Shown here in pieces: positions 29,044-38,855 of a stretch of DNA of 64,000 nt (positions are counted from its first letter, which is position 1; every line of letters begins with the position of its first letter). Source of the stretch: Neohoeflea coraliihabitans (GTDB lineage: Bacteria > Pseudomonadota > Alphaproteobacteria > Rhizobiales > Rhizobiaceae); assembly GCF_019334345.1 (NCBI RefSeq), contig NZ_JAHWQX010000005.1, positions 145,759-209,758 of the forward strand, given 5' to 3'. Under the pieces are notes generated by a model. The model saw nothing but the letters and a program-made list of their open reading frames with translations. It searched no databases and was not told the origin of the DNA. The translations under genes and the position numbers were made by a program.

Positions 29044-30660
29044 ATGACGGTCAAATCCAAGAATCATCCGGCACCGGACGGCGTGCGTATCAGACGCGCG
29101 CTGCTGTCGGTTTCCGACAAGAGCGGGCTGGTGGCGTTCGCGCGGTCTCTGGCGGATGCCGGCGTCGAGCTGATTTCGACGGGCGGCACGGCCAAAGCGA
29201 TCGCTGCCGCCGGGCTTGCCGTGCGCGACGTTTCGGAGCTGACCGGTTTTCCGGAGATCATGGACGGCCGGGTCAAGACGCTGCATCCGAATGTGCACGG
29301 CGGCCTGCTGGCGATCCGCGACGATGGCGAGCATCGGGCGGCCATGGACGCGCATGGCATCGAGGCCATCGATCTCGCGGTGATCAATCTTTATCCCTTC
29401 GAAGAGGTGCGGGCCGCGGGCGGAGAGGCGGCCGAGATCATCGAGAATATCGATATTGGCGGGCCGGCGATGATCCGCGCCGCGGCAAAGAATCATGCCT
29501 ATGTGACGATCGTGACCGATCCGGACGATTATGCGCGTGTCGCCGAAACGCTTGCGGAAAATGACGGAATGGTGCCGCTGGCGCTGCGCCGCGAACTGGC
29601 AGCGCTCGCCTACGGTCGGACAGCGGCCTATGACGCGGCGATTTCAGGCTGGTTCGCCGGCGATCTGGGGATCGAGGCGCCGCGTCACCGGGGCTTTGGC
29701 GGCCAGCTTCGCGAGGTGATGCGCTACGGCGAAAACCCGCATCAGAAGGCGGCCTTTTATGTCAATGGCGATCGCCGGCCGGGCGTGGCGACGGCTGAAC
29801 TGCTGCAGGGCAAGAAACTGTCCTACAACAACATCAACGACACCGACGCGGCATTTGAACTGGTCAGCGAGTTTGCCCTCGCGGACGGGCCGGCCTGCGC
29901 CATCATCAAGCATGCCAATCCTTGCGGTGTTGCCGTTGCATCCAGTCAGGCGGACGCCTATCGGCGGGCGCTCAGGTGCGATCCGACCTCGGCATTCGGC
30001 GGTATCCTGGCATTCAACTGTGAACTTGAGGCGGAGACGGCCGAGGAGATCGTCAAGCTGATGACGGAAGTGATCATTGCGCCCGCGGTGAGCGCTGCGG
30101 CGCAACAGATCATAGCGAAGAAGAAAAACCTGCGGCTGCTGGTCACCGGCGCGATGGCCGATCCGGCGGCAGCGGGGGTGCATGTCAAGAGCGTGGCCGG
30201 CGGGCTTTTGGTGCAGGAGCGCGACAACGGCCGGATCGCTCAGAGCGCCTTGCAGGTGGTCACCAAGAGAGCGCCCAGCGATGCTGAAATCGCCGATCTT
30301 CTGTTTGCCTTCCGGGTTGGCAAGCATGTCAAATCGAATGCCATCGTCTATGCCCGCGACGGAGCGACCGTCGGCATCGGCGCCGGCCAGATGAGCCGGG
30401 TCGATTCGGCAAGAATTGCGGCGCGCAAGTCGGAAGATGCGGCGCTCGCCGCTGGCGAAGCGAAACCGCTGACCGCCGGCAGCGTCGTGGCGTCGGACGC
30501 GTTTTTCCCGTTCGCTGATGGCTTGCTCTCGGCCGTCGAGGCCGGCGCAACGGCGGTGATCCAGCCGGGCGGCTCGATGCGCGATGCTGAAGTGATCGCC
30601 GCCGCCGATGAGGCGGGCATCGCCATGGTGTTCACCGGGATGCGGCATTTCCGTCACTAG
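29044..30660 (+). CDS. purH: Bifunctional AICAR transformylase/IMP cyclohydrolase
   Basis: Last two steps of IMP synthesis. The 538-aa protein has the N-terminal MGS-like cyclohydrolase domain ([39 protein letters not shown]) and the C-terminal transformylase domain with KHANPCG and the closing block [10 protein letters not shown]. The frame opens at 28987, but several ATG codons follow; [13 protein letters not shown] at 29044 gives the usual length. It is convergent with dnaE2. Confidence 0.96.
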   Translation: MTVKSKNHPAPDGVRIRRALLSVSDKSGLVAFARSLADAGVELISTGGTAKAIAAAGLAVRDVSELTGFPEIMDGRVKTLHPNVHGGLLAIRDDGEHRAAMDAHGIEAIDLAVINLYPFEEVRAAGGEAAEIIENIDIGGPAMIRAAAKNHAYVTIVTDPDDYARVAETLAENDGMVPLALRRELAALAYGRTAAYDAAISGWFAGDLGIEAPRHRGFGGQLREVMRYGENPHQKAAFYVNGDRRPGVATAELLQGKKLSYNNINDTDAAFELVSEFALADGPACAIIKHANPCGVAVASSQADAYRRALRCDPTSAFGGILAFNCELEAETAEEIVKLMTEVIIAPAVSAAAQQIIAKKKNLRLLVTGAMADPAAAGVHVKSVAGGLLVQERDNGRIAQSALQVVTKRAPSDAEIADLLFAFRVGKHVKSNAIVYARDGATVGIGAGQMSRVDSARIAARKSEDAALAAGEAKPLTAGSVVASDAFFPFADGLLSAVEAGATAVIQPGGSMRDAEVIAAADEAGIAMVFTGMRHFRH

Positions 30661-30680
30661 AGGCCACCTTTGGTGGTCTT
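30661..30680. terminator. Short hairpin between convergent purH and dnaE2
   Basis: An 8-pair stem with a TTT loop (AGGCCACC with GGTGGTCT) lies directly after the purH stop. The T-tract is poor, so termination is only likely. Confidence 0.4.
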
Positions 30681-30693
30681 GGGCCGGGTGCAT

Positions 30694-33600
30694 TCAATGG
30701 AAGTTGCGTCCTTTCGGCATGACGGTGATGGTGGCACGGGGCACACGCTGCTCTACCACCGGACGACGGATCTCGTCGGCGCGAGCCAGACTTTGCAGGC
30801 TGCTGCTTGCCTGGGAGCCGGGTTCTTCGCCGGCTTCTGCGCCCAGCCAAGCCAGTTGCGATGAAATGTCGGTGACCCGGTCGGCAACAACATGAATGAC
30901 GCCGGCCTCGTTCTGCAGCCGACCGTCCACCTGCACCAGCCGGGCCCCGAGAATTTCCCTGCGGAACCGTTCGAAGATTTTTGGCCAGATGATGATGTTG
31001 GCAACGCCGGTTTCATCCTCAAGGGTCATGAAAATCACGCCCTTGGCCGACCCTGGCCGTTGTCGCACAAGCACCAGGCCAGCGACGCGAATCCGCCGAC
31101 CGCTGCGCATCGTGTCCAGTTTGCGGTTCTCGACAATGGCGCGTTCGGCCAGATGCGGACGCACAAAGGCCACCGGATGGGCCTTCAACGAAAAGGACAA
31201 ATAGCGGTAATCATTGATCACCTCCTCGCCCGGCGGCATGGGCGGCAGCTGCATTTCGGGTTCGTCGCCGGTGGCTGGTTGCGGTTCTGCCGCCAGGCCT
31301 TTTTGTTCGAACAGCGGCAGACGTTCGGCGGCGGTGGCAGGATCGAGGGCCCGGGCCGCCCACAGCGCTTCGCGGCGTGACAGGCCGAGCGAAGAAAAGG
31401 CATCGGCATCGGCCAGCCGCTCGATGACGGAGCGGCCCAGCCCGGTGCGCAACCAGAGATCGCGCAGGGAATCATAGCCTGATCCGCGCCGCTCGATCAG
31501 CCGGCTCATGGCTTCCTCGGTCAGTCCCTTGACCTGGCGAAAGCCAAGCCGCACCGCTCTTTCGGTACAGATTACCCCAGCCATCGGGCGGTGTCGGCGC
31601 GCGATGCTGCCGGGGTTGAAGGCAGCCTTTTCCAGGGTGCAGTCCCAATCGGAATGGTTGATGTCGACCGGACGGATTTCGACGCCGTGCTCGCGGGCGT
31701 CACGGACCAGTTGCGCCGGGGCATAAAATCCCATCGGCTGGGCGTTGAGAATGGCAGCACAAAAGACATCGGGATAGCGTGCCTTGAGCCAGGATGAGGC
31801 ATAGACCAGCAGCGCGAAAGAGGCGGCATGGCTTTCGGGAAAACCGTATTCGCCAAAACCCTCGATCTGCTGAAAACAGCGTTCGGCGAAGGCGCGGTCA
31901 TAGCCATTGCCGACCATGCCTTCGATCATCTTCGTCTGGAATGTGTGGATGGTGCCGACGCGGCGGAAGGTGGCCATGGCGCGGCGTAACCGATCGGCCT
32001 CGGAGGGCGAGAAGCCGGCAGCGACGATGGCAATCTTCATCGCCTGCTCCTGAAACAGCGGCACACCAAGCGTCTTGCCGAGCACCTGGCGCAGCTCTTC
32101 CTTGGGAAAGGTGACGGGTTCCTTGCCTTCGCGGCGGCGCAGATACGGATGCACCATGTCACCCTGGATCGGGCCGGGGCGGACGATCGCCACCTCGATG
32201 ACCAGATCGTAGAATTCCTTCGGCTTGAGGCGTGGCAGCATCGACATCTGAGCCCGGCTCTCGATCTGGAAGACGCCGATCGTGTCGGCGCGCTGCATCA
32301 TGGCGTAGACGTCGGGATCCTCCTTGGGCAGGGCGGCAAGGCTGAGCCGGCGGCCATATTCGGTTTCCAGCAGCTTGAGGCCGCGGGCCAGGCAGGAGAG
32401 CATGCCCAGTGCCAGAATGTCGATCTTCAGGATGCCCAGTGCGTCGAGATCATCCTTGTCCCATTCCACCATGGTGCGGCCTTCCATGGCGGTGTTCATC
32501 ACCGGCACCACCTCATCAAGCCGGTCGCGGGTGATGACAAAGCCGCCGACATGCTGGGAAAGATGGCGCGGAAAACCGATCAGCCGATGCGCATGGTCGA
32601 GCACCTGGCGGGTGGTGCGGTCGGCCGTGTCGAGTCCGGCGATGTTGGCCTCACGCGTGCCCATCGCTTCGGAAGACCAGCCCCAGACCGAGCCTGCCAG
32701 GGCGGAAATGGCATCTTCCGACAATCCGAAGGCCTTGCCGACTTCCCGCGCCGCCGACCGCGCCCGATAGGTGATGACGGTGGCGGCGAGACCGGCATGT
32801 TCGCGGCCATAGCGCTGATAGATGTACTGGATGACTTCCTCGCGGCGTTCATGCTCGAAATCGACGTCGATATCGGGCGGCTCACGGCGCTCAGGCGAGA
32901 TGAAGCGTTCAAACAGAAGATCGGCAAAGGCCGGATCGACCTCGGTGATGCCGATGCAGTAGCAGATGGTCGAATTGGCAGCCGAACCACGCCCCTGGCA
33001 AAGAATGCCGCGCGAGCGGGCAAAGCGGACAATATCCCAGACCGTCAGGAAATAGGGGGCGTAGTCCAGTTCGGCGATCAAGGCCAGTTCATGGGCGATC
33101 TGGCGGTGGACAGCGGCCGGCACGCCCTGCGGATAGCGTTGGCGGGCGCCCTGGCTGGCGAGCCGCGCCAGCATCTCGTGCGGCGCGCCGTCGCCAAAGG
33201 TTTCGTCGGGATAATTGTAGCGCAGTTCATCGAGCGAGAAAGTGAGTTCCCCGGCAAAGCTCATGGTTTCGGCGATTGCCTCGGGACAGGAGCGGAGCAA
33301 CCGGACCATTTCGCCGGCTCCCTTGAGATGCCGCTCGGCATGCGCTGCGAGCAGACGGCCGGCGCGGGTTACCGGAACATGATGGCGGATGGCGGTGAGA
33401 ATGTCCTGGTCGGCGCGCCGGCCGGGATGATGATAGAGCACATCATTGCTGGCCATTGGCCGGACATCGCACTGGTGCGCCAGATGAACCAGTTCGGCCA
33501 GCCGGGCGCGATCGGCGCCGTCATAGGTGGGCACCAGAGCCAGCCGTACAGCGCGGCCGAAGGCGGCGCCGAGCCGGTTCAGCACCGGCATCAGAGCGGC

Positions 33601-34026
33601 TTGCGAGACGCGGGCTGCCGGCAGAACCAGCAAATTGAGATCGGCGCCCCATTCGAGCAGGTCCTCAAGCGTCAGATGGCATTCCCCTTTGTCGGCGCGG
33701 CGATTGCCCGCAGTGAGCAGGCGGCACAGACGTCCCCAGCCAGCACGGTTCTTCGGATAGGCCAGGATATCCGGAGTGGCGTCGGCAAAAACGAGGCGGG
33801 CGCCGGGATGGAAGTGCAGGTGATCGACACCGGCCTCGCGCGTTGCCAGATGGGCGCGAACGACGCCGGCAACGGTATTGCGGTCGGCCAGACCAAAATG
33901 AGACAGGCCGAGACGCATGGCGGCCACGGTCAGTTCTTCCGGAGCGGAAGCCCCTTCGAGAAAGGAGAAGTGACTGCGGATGGCGAATTCGGCGTAAGCG
34001 CTCTCGAAATGTGCGGGAGTGTCCAT
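30694..34026 (-). CDS. dnaE2: Error-prone DNA polymerase DnaE2 (ImuC)
   Basis: C-family polymerase used for damage-induced mutagenesis. The 1110-aa protein has an N-terminal PHP domain ([19 protein letters not shown]), the polymerase aspartates in [12 protein letters not shown] and [11 protein letters not shown], finger and helix-hairpin-helix regions, and a C-terminal OB fold. It is shorter than replicative DnaE (about 1160 aa), as usual for DnaE2. It is the last gene of imuA-imuB-dnaE2, 9 bp after imuB, under one LexA box. Confidence 0.95.
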   Translation of the reverse strand: MDTPAHFESAYAEFAIRSHFSFLEGASAPEELTVAAMRLGLSHFGLADRNTVAGVVRAHLATREAGVDHLHFHPGARLVFADATPDILAYPKNRAGWGRLCRLLTAGNRRADKGECHLTLEDLLEWGADLNLLVLPAARVSQAALMPVLNRLGAAFGRAVRLALVPTYDGADRARLAELVHLAHQCDVRPMASNDVLYHHPGRRADQDILTAIRHHVPVTRAGRLLAAHAERHLKGAGEMVRLLRSCPEAIAETMSFAGELTFSLDELRYNYPDETFGDGAPHEMLARLASQGARQRYPQGVPAAVHRQIAHELALIAELDYAPYFLTVWDIVRFARSRGILCQGRGSAANSTICYCIGITEVDPAFADLLFERFISPERREPPDIDVDFEHERREEVIQYIYQRYGREHAGLAATVITYRARSAAREVGKAFGLSEDAISALAGSVWGWSSEAMGTREANIAGLDTADRTTRQVLDHAHRLIGFPRHLSQHVGGFVITRDRLDEVVPVMNTAMEGRTMVEWDKDDLDALGILKIDILALGMLSCLARGLKLLETEYGRRLSLAALPKEDPDVYAMMQRADTIGVFQIESRAQMSMLPRLKPKEFYDLVIEVAIVRPGPIQGDMVHPYLRRREGKEPVTFPKEELRQVLGKTLGVPLFQEQAMKIAIVAAGFSPSEADRLRRAMATFRRVGTIHTFQTKMIEGMVGNGYDRAFAERCFQQIEGFGEYGFPESHAASFALLVYASSWLKARYPDVFCAAILNAQPMGFYAPAQLVRDAREHGVEIRPVDINHSDWDCTLEKAAFNPGSIARRHRPMAGVICTERAVRLGFRQVKGLTEEAMSRLIERRGSGYDSLRDLWLRTGLGRSVIERLADADAFSSLGLSRREALWAARALDPATAAERLPLFEQKGLAAEPQPATGDEPEMQLPPMPPGEEVINDYRYLSFSLKAHPVAFVRPHLAERAIVENRKLDTMRSGRRIRVAGLVLVRQRPGSAKGVIFMTLEDETGVANIIIWPKIFERFRREILGARLVQVDGRLQNEAGVIHVVADRVTDISSQLAWLGAEAGEEPGSQASSSLQSLARADEIRRPVVEQRVPRATITVMPKGRNFH

Positions 34027-34035
34027 CGGCGGATC

Positions 34036-35712
34036 TCAAGCGAAAAAACCGTGCAGGAACCAGCGTGGCGTCGATGATTCCCTTTCGTAAAGCCCTTCGC
34101 GAAACAGCCAGTAGCGCCGCCCGGCCTCGTCCTCGACGCGGTAATAATCGCGGGTCGGAGCATTCTCGCCGTCATGCCACCATTCGGCGGCAATGCGTTC
34201 GGGACCTTCGGCGCGGGTGACGTGATGCGGGCTGCGGCGCCAGCGAAAGGTGACGGGAGGACCATCGGGAACTTCGGCCACCGCCGTCACCGGCTCGGGA
34301 GGGCGCAGCAAACGCAAGGGCCGCGCCGCGCCACTGACCGGCAGGAAAGTGCCGGCGTCATCTTCTCCTTTTGCAGATCCGCTCTGGGGAGAATTCAGTT
34401 TGTCGACATGGGGGACGTGATGCACCGATCGTTCGGGCACATGGCTGTTGCCGGCCACCGGCACCTGAACGCGATCCGGGCCGAGGCGGGCAGCGAGCCG
34501 GTCGGCGAGAAGATGAAGGGGCAGATCGTCGCCCTGGGCAGCGCCCTCGAAATCGGTCTGACTGTCAGGCATCGGCTCGTAGTCGAGCACCGCCAGGCGA
34601 ACCAGTTCAAAACCGTAGCCGGCATCGATTTCCTCATGCAGGCTGGCGATTCTTTCGGCGAAAAGCTGCTTGATCCGCAGGGGATCACGCAGCGGGCGGG
34701 CTGTGCCGACCCGGATGTGGCGCACGGCGCCATCAATGCGAAACAGCGATAATTCTGCACGGCGCAGTCCGGCCGCGCGCCGGCTCAGCAAATCCTTCAG
34801 GCTTGCCGCCAGCTGGCCGCTCAGGGTGGTGATCGTCTCGAGATCGATGAGCGGCTCGGCAAAGCGTCGTTCGGCGATCAACTCGGCCAAAGGCCGGCGG
34901 GGAGAAATCGGTTCCCCGTCCATGCCGGTCATGCGGTCGAGCCGCCGCAGCACCGTGCTGCCGAAGCGCCGGGCCAAGGGCGCGCGGGGGGCTGTCAACA
35001 CGTCTTGCAGGCGCTTGAGTCCGACCCGCGCGAGGGCGGCGGTGGTTTCATCCGGCAGGCGCAGGCTGCTGATCGGCAGAGCCGGCATCAGGACGGCGAT
35101 ATCGGCGGGAGCGGCAATGCGGCCCGGTTGGTGGCGGGCCAAGGCCCAGGCCAGGGCCGGGGTCGGAGCGATGGCGCCCTGAACGGCAAAGCCAAAACCT
35201 TCAAGGCGTGTGATTGCGTCGTCAAGCATGGCGCGTTCACCGCCGAACAGATGAGCGCAGCCGGTGATGTCGAGGGCCAGCCCATCGGGACTATCGAGGC
35301 CGACCAGCGGCGTGTAGCGATCGGCCCAGTCGGCGAGCGCGATGAGCAGCCGGTGATCGGCGGCGGGATCTGCCGGGGTCACATCGAGATCGGGACAGAT
35401 GGCCCGCGCCTCGGCGACACCCTGGCCTATCCGCAAGCCACGGGTGGCGGCTTTCTCGTCGAGCGCGGCGAGCCGCAAAGCTCCCTTCAGCCGTTCGGCG
35501 CAGGCCAGCGGTTTGACGGCCGGGCGGCCGGCTTCAGGAGGCGCGGTCGAATGCCAGGAGGGTCCCAGGCGCTGGCGCCAGATCCTGTCGGTCGGAAGAG
35601 CGGGAAAAGCGAGAGCGAGAATCCGCCGGGTTTCCCCCAGCGGCAGTGAGGGCACCACCAGATCGGGTGTCTTCAGCGGTGCGGGTGGGGCGGATCTGGA
35701 AACGATGGTCAT
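34036..35712 (-). CDS. imuB: ImuB, Y-family-like mutasome adaptor
   Basis: Catalytically inactive Y-family relative that links ImuA and DnaE2 to the beta clamp. The core begins RRILALAFPALPTDRIWRQRLG and contains GVAEARAICPDLDV, DSPDGLALDITGCAHLFGGE and the little-finger region. The acidic triad of active Y-family polymerases is not complete. The frame is open to 35766; ATG 35712 gives 558 aa and an N-terminal extension over imuA. If translation begins nearer the core, the overlap with imuA would be shorter. Confidence 0.92.
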   Translation of the reverse strand: MTIVSRSAPPAPLKTPDLVVPSLPLGETRRILALAFPALPTDRIWRQRLGPSWHSTAPPEAGRPAVKPLACAERLKGALRLAALDEKAATRGLRIGQGVAEARAICPDLDVTPADPAADHRLLIALADWADRYTPLVGLDSPDGLALDITGCAHLFGGERAMLDDAITRLEGFGFAVQGAIAPTPALAWALARHQPGRIAAPADIAVLMPALPISSLRLPDETTAALARVGLKRLQDVLTAPRAPLARRFGSTVLRRLDRMTGMDGEPISPRRPLAELIAERRFAEPLIDLETITTLSGQLAASLKDLLSRRAAGLRRAELSLFRIDGAVRHIRVGTARPLRDPLRIKQLFAERIASLHEEIDAGYGFELVRLAVLDYEPMPDSQTDFEGAAQGDDLPLHLLADRLAARLGPDRVQVPVAGNSHVPERSVHHVPHVDKLNSPQSGSAKGEDDAGTFLPVSGAARPLRLLRPPEPVTAVAEVPDGPPVTFRWRRSPHHVTRAEGPERIAAEWWHDGENAPTRDYYRVEDEAGRRYWLFREGLYERESSTPRWFLHGFFA

Positions 35713-36670
35713 GGGACAGCCATTCGAGAATGAGGGAAAGACGGGCGGAGGCGCGGCTTTTTTCAAGAGTCACCTGCAACGCTGGCGCTCCGAGACTTCC
35801 GGCAAGAGGATGACCGGTGCGCGGGCCTTCAGAGCCGAGATGCCGCAGGGCGGCGGGCGCCGGACCAATGCAAAACCGCACCGGCGCGGCACTCGCCTCG
35901 GCGTCTGCTGCCTGACGCAGGAGCAGCAGCGGCTGGCGGCTGCTCCGGGCCCGGAAATGCAACCGGCGACTTTCGCTCAGGCCGAGCCGGGTCGGATTGC
36001 CGCGTATCTCGACAAGAATGATGGCGTTGTCCTTTTGTGGAGGCTGCTTTTCGTCCGACTGCCGAGGTGAAGAAGATGTGGTTGGAGCGCTGCTTGTGGA
36101 AAGGCTCTGGCAGGCGGTTGCGGCCGTTTCGGCTGCCCACAAGGCTTCCAGTTCGGTGCGCGGATGAATGACGAGCAGTTGCGGTGCCGGGGTGCCGGGA
36201 CCGATGGCAAGAAGATCGAGCAAGCCGGGCAGCCAGAGATCCCCGCCTTCGCGCAGGGTTTGCGGGGCGCTGATCCAGACCAGCGGCCGCGGCTTTGCGG
36301 GCGCCTCACTGAAGCGGGCAATCAGCATGGCGGCAAAGGCGCTGACAAGGCCCCAGTCGCGGGTCTGTTCGCAGCGGATTTCGATCAGGCCGGCGCGGGG
36401 CAGGCCGCCCCCCAGGGCTGCATCGAAAGGAGCCACCCCGAGCGGCAGCTGGTCTGCCGCAGGGTCTGGCGCCGCGGCAAAACCCGCATCGCCGACCGGC
36501 AGGGAATGCGGCACCTCTGGTGTGAAAGCCACTGTCAAAAAAGCAGACTCTCTGAGGATATGAGGCGTCTTTGGCGGCACCACCAAGGTGGCAGCCGCCG
36601 CCTTGTCGAGGCTGGCAATGGCCTGGTGCAGCGCATGCCGAGAGCGCTGCGCCGCTTGCGGGGTCGCCAC
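35534..36670 (-). CDS. imuA: ImuA, RecA-like mutasome protein
   Basis: First gene of the SOS mutagenesis cassette. The 378-aa protein has the ImuA layout: LPLGVAPFDAALGGGLPRAGLIEI as a RecA-like N-terminal strand, PLVWISAP in the Walker-B area, GLSESRRLHFRARSS and a C-terminal region ending near ILEWLSHDHRFQI. About 50 residues beyond that overlap the start of imuB in another frame and are Ser- and Arg-rich, so they may be dispensable. A perfect LexA box lies 17 bp before the start. Confidence 0.88.
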   Translation of the reverse strand: MATPQAAQRSRHALHQAIASLDKAAAATLVVPPKTPHILRESAFLTVAFTPEVPHSLPVGDAGFAAAPDPAADQLPLGVAPFDAALGGGLPRAGLIEIRCEQTRDWGLVSAFAAMLIARFSEAPAKPRPLVWISAPQTLREGGDLWLPGLLDLLAIGPGTPAPQLLVIHPRTELEALWAAETAATACQSLSTSSAPTTSSSPRQSDEKQPPQKDNAIILVEIRGNPTRLGLSESRRLHFRARSSRQPLLLLRQAADAEASAAPVRFCIGPAPAALRHLGSEGPRTGHPLAGSLGAPALQVTLEKSRASARLSLILEWLSHDHRFQIRPTRTAEDTRSGGALTAAGGNPADSRSRFSRSSDRQDLAPAPGTLLAFDRAS

Positions 36671-36686
36671 GGGTCTACTCCTGTAT

Positions 36687-36701
36687 GTTCCTGTTATGTT
36701 C
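36687..36701. promoter_or_regulatory. LexA (SOS) box of the imuA-imuB-dnaE2 operon
   Basis: Reads GTTC-N7-GTTC exactly, the direct-repeat form used by alphaproteobacterial LexA. It lies 17 bp upstream of the imuA start on the minus-strand promoter side. Confidence 0.9.
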
Positions 36702-36747
36702 TAATGGATTCCAGAGGGTGGGCGCCGAGTCAAGCGGGGGAGATGGG

Positions 36748-36755
36748 AATTTATT
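36748..36755. repeat. Left 8-bp target site duplication
   Basis: AATTTATT directly abuts the left terminal repeat and recurs at 39439-39446. Confidence 0.9.
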
Positions 36756-36779
36756 GGCGATATTATATTTGACAAACCC
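36756..36779 (+). repeat. Left terminal inverted repeat (24 bp)
   Basis: Begins GGCGATATTATATTTGAC and ends AAACCC. It is the exact reverse complement of the right end, with similarity stopping abruptly after base 24. Confidence 0.95.
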
Positions 36780-36829
36780 AACATGATATGCGATAACTAA
36801 CTCAACAAGTTAGCGATTCGGTGAATTTC

Positions 36830-37792
36830 ATGTCCGTACTGAGCAAGGAATATTTTCATAACGAGGCAGCGGCCTTTGAGCATGTCGAGCGCATCCTGTG
36901 GCCTAAAGGCCCGGTCTGCCCGCACTGTGGAAATGACAAGCGTATTTACAAGCTGGAGGGTGTCCGCTCCAAGCCTTCGAAGAAGAACCCTGAGGGCGTC
37001 GAGCGTCACGGCCTGAAAAAGTGCGCGGCATGCCGGAAGCAGTTCACCGTTCGCATTGGCACCATCTTTGAGGAAAGCCACATACCGCTGCACAAGTGGC
37101 TGCAGGCCATTCACCTGATGTGTTCCAGCAAGAAGGGCATCAGTTCGAACCAGCTTCACCGCGTTCTTGAAATCACTCTCAAGAGCGCGTGGTTTCTGTC
37201 GCACCGGATCCGCGAGGCGATGCGCACTGGCGTTTTCGATACCCCGCTCGGTGGCAATGGCAAGATCGTAGAGGCCGACGAAACTTTCATTGGTCGCAAG
37301 AAGGGCTTCCAGAAGAAGGGCGGCGGCGCTGGCCACAAGATGACTGTCATGAGCCTTGTGGAGCGTGGCGGTGATGTTCGCTCGGTTGTCCTCGACCGCA
37401 TCACGAAGGTAGGCATCAGCAAGGTCATTGCGGACAATGTTCACCACGAAAGCCGGCTAATGACTGACACCGCTTCCTACTACATGAAGCGCGATTTCAA
37501 CGTCGCCGGTCACGAAATGGTCAACCATTATCGGGGCGAATACGTCCGCGAGGACGTCTACACGAACACGCTGGAAGGCTTCTACAGCATCTTCAAGCGA
37601 GGCATGAAGGGCGTTTATCAGCATTGCGCCGAGAAACACCTGCATCGTTATGCTGCTGAGTTCGATTTCAGGTACAACAACCGGACCGCTCGCGGTGTGA
37701 ACGATAGCGAGCGGGCAATGAACGCGCTGATTGGCGTGAGCGGGAAACGGCTCACATACGATCAAGCTAATCCAGCCGGACAAGCGCTTTGA
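36830..37792 (+). CDS. IS1595 family transposase (ISXO2-like)
   Basis: A 320-aa transposase that begins MSVLSKEYFHNEAAAFEHVE, the usual start of this family, so I prefer ATG 36830 to the GTG at 36821. It has an N-terminal zinc ribbon with C-x2-C pairs (CPHC and CAAC) and the DDE catalytic domain with EADETFIGRKKG, LMTDTASYY and NTLEGFYSIFKRG. KKGISSNQLHRVL matches the helix-turn-helix region between them. The frame is intact from end to end, so the element may still be active. Confidence 0.95.
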   Translation: MSVLSKEYFHNEAAAFEHVERILWPKGPVCPHCGNDKRIYKLEGVRSKPSKKNPEGVERHGLKKCAACRKQFTVRIGTIFEESHIPLHKWLQAIHLMCSSKKGISSNQLHRVLEITLKSAWFLSHRIREAMRTGVFDTPLGGNGKIVEADETFIGRKKGFQKKGGGAGHKMTVMSLVERGGDVRSVVLDRITKVGISKVIADNVHHESRLMTDTASYYMKRDFNVAGHEMVNHYRGEYVREDVYTNTLEGFYSIFKRGMKGVYQHCAEKHLHRYAAEFDFRYNNRTARGVNDSERAMNALIGVSGKRLTYDQANPAGQAL

Positions 37793-37829
37793 GCGTTGGG
37801 TGCAGTTAGATATCTGGCCACTAAAAACA

Positions 37830-37848
37830 TTTCGTAAGCGGAACGAAA
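37830..37848. repeat. Small inverted repeat between transposase and DUF3800 gene
   Basis: TTTCGT and ACGAAA are separated by 7 bases, about 40 bp after the transposase stop. It may be a weak terminator or a binding site; no T-run follows. Confidence 0.3.
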
Positions 37849-37940
37849 ACTAGAATCCTTGACGAGTCACGCAGAAGTCGCTATATACGGTTTGCCGGGG
37901 ATACGTCGAAACGTATCAGGGCCAAAAGCCCACCCGGCGG

Positions 37941-38705
37941 CTACTCCCAACCATTCTTTGGAAATTTGACTAGGCCAAAGCCGTTGATTGAGCCGTCATC
38001 CTTCTTTCTGAAAGAGGGCTTTATGACTTCGAAGAATGTAGAGTCATTTTGATTGAATGCTCGGCCTATCGCCCCGGACACCATGTCTGCAATTTGCACG
38101 CCGATGCTCATATGTGACGGCGTAAGAAAAATGCATTCTACGAAATTATCGTAATTGCTGACATACGCATTTTCTACCTCGATCATGTCGAGGTGGTTAA
38201 GCCGAAAATTTTCGTCTTGTTTGCGTCCCCGATGATCTCCAACAACGATGCCGAGCTGCGTATTGCCAACAGTTCGACTTAGATCTTGAAGATGGTACTG
38301 GAAGCGCTCTGATACCGGCTTGTACGTGTAATGATAAAGGGCTTCAGCATCCTCAACGATTGTGAGCCTGTAAGCGGCTACGACGCTAGCCACGCAAGCC
38401 ACTATCTTCACGCTTTTGCGCTTTATGATAATATTGAAATAGTCGCGTCGAAAGCGATCCTTGGCCTCTTGGCTTAGGTGGGACACGGAGTTTGATGGAT
38501 CTGTGTTCTGCGGTCCAAAATATCGCCATTTGATTTCGCCGCTTATGTTGTATTCTGGACGAGCGCATAATTGGCGAACTTCGGCGGCGATGCCGTGCCA
38601 TTGTGACTCATGCATAATGACGCCCCCAATTACGAAATAGGGGTTCGACTTTTTTGAATCTGGCTTTGGCGGCGTACCGCTTTCATCAATAAAGCAGAAG
38701 TGCAT
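37941..38705 (-). CDS. DUF3800 protein carried by the transposon
   Basis: A 254-aa protein starting MHFCFIDESG, where D7 and E8 form the hallmark DES motif of DUF3800, with a later VVGDHRGRKQDE block and D-x-V near IADMVSG. The conserved acidic residues resemble an RNase H-like nuclease arrangement, which is an inference only. DUF3800 proteins have no established function and often sit on mobile DNA. Here the gene is transcribed toward the transposase, and its start is 6 bp from a divergent small ORF. No clear Shine-Dalgarno is visible, so it may be leaderless. Confidence 0.85.
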   Translation of the reverse strand: MHFCFIDESGTPPKPDSKKSNPYFVIGGVIMHESQWHGIAAEVRQLCARPEYNISGEIKWRYFGPQNTDPSNSVSHLSQEAKDRFRRDYFNIIIKRKSVKIVACVASVVAAYRLTIVEDAEALYHYTYKPVSERFQYHLQDLSRTVGNTQLGIVVGDHRGRKQDENFRLNHLDMIEVENAYVSNYDNFVECIFLTPSHMSIGVQIADMVSGAIGRAFNQNDSTFFEVIKPSFRKKDDGSINGFGLVKFPKNGWE

Positions 38706-38711
38706 CTACAT

Positions 38712-38855
38712 ATGACACAACCAAGCGACAAAAAGAGTCAAGTGGACAAGTTCAAAGAGGCCGCTCGCGACCTGGAAACAGACGACGACGAGAAGCGCTT
38801 TGACGAGAAACTTAGGCGAGTAGCGAAGGGTACAGATAAAAAGCGGGAAGACTAG
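38712..38855 (+). CDS. 47-aa charged protein of the transposon cargo
   Basis: A short frame starting at ATG 38712, with product MTQPSDKKSQVDKFKEAARD followed by a run of acidic residues (ETDDDEKRFDEKL) and a basic tail (RRVAKGTDKKRED). It should be largely helical and has no membrane part. Codon use is coding-like and the gene exactly fills the space between two others. It diverges 6 bp from the DUF3800 start, and its stop overlaps the stop of the convergent HNH gene in the shared palindrome CTAG. I cannot name its family. An antitoxin or regulator of the neighbouring cargo is possible but unproven. Confidence 0.65.
   Translation: MTQPSDKKSQVDKFKEAARDLETDDDEKRFDEKLRRVAKGTDKKRED

Noticed and set aside
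32149..34077. A 642-codon open frame antisense to dnaE2
   Set aside because: Shadow of a GC-rich gene; no recognisable domain and no ribosome site.
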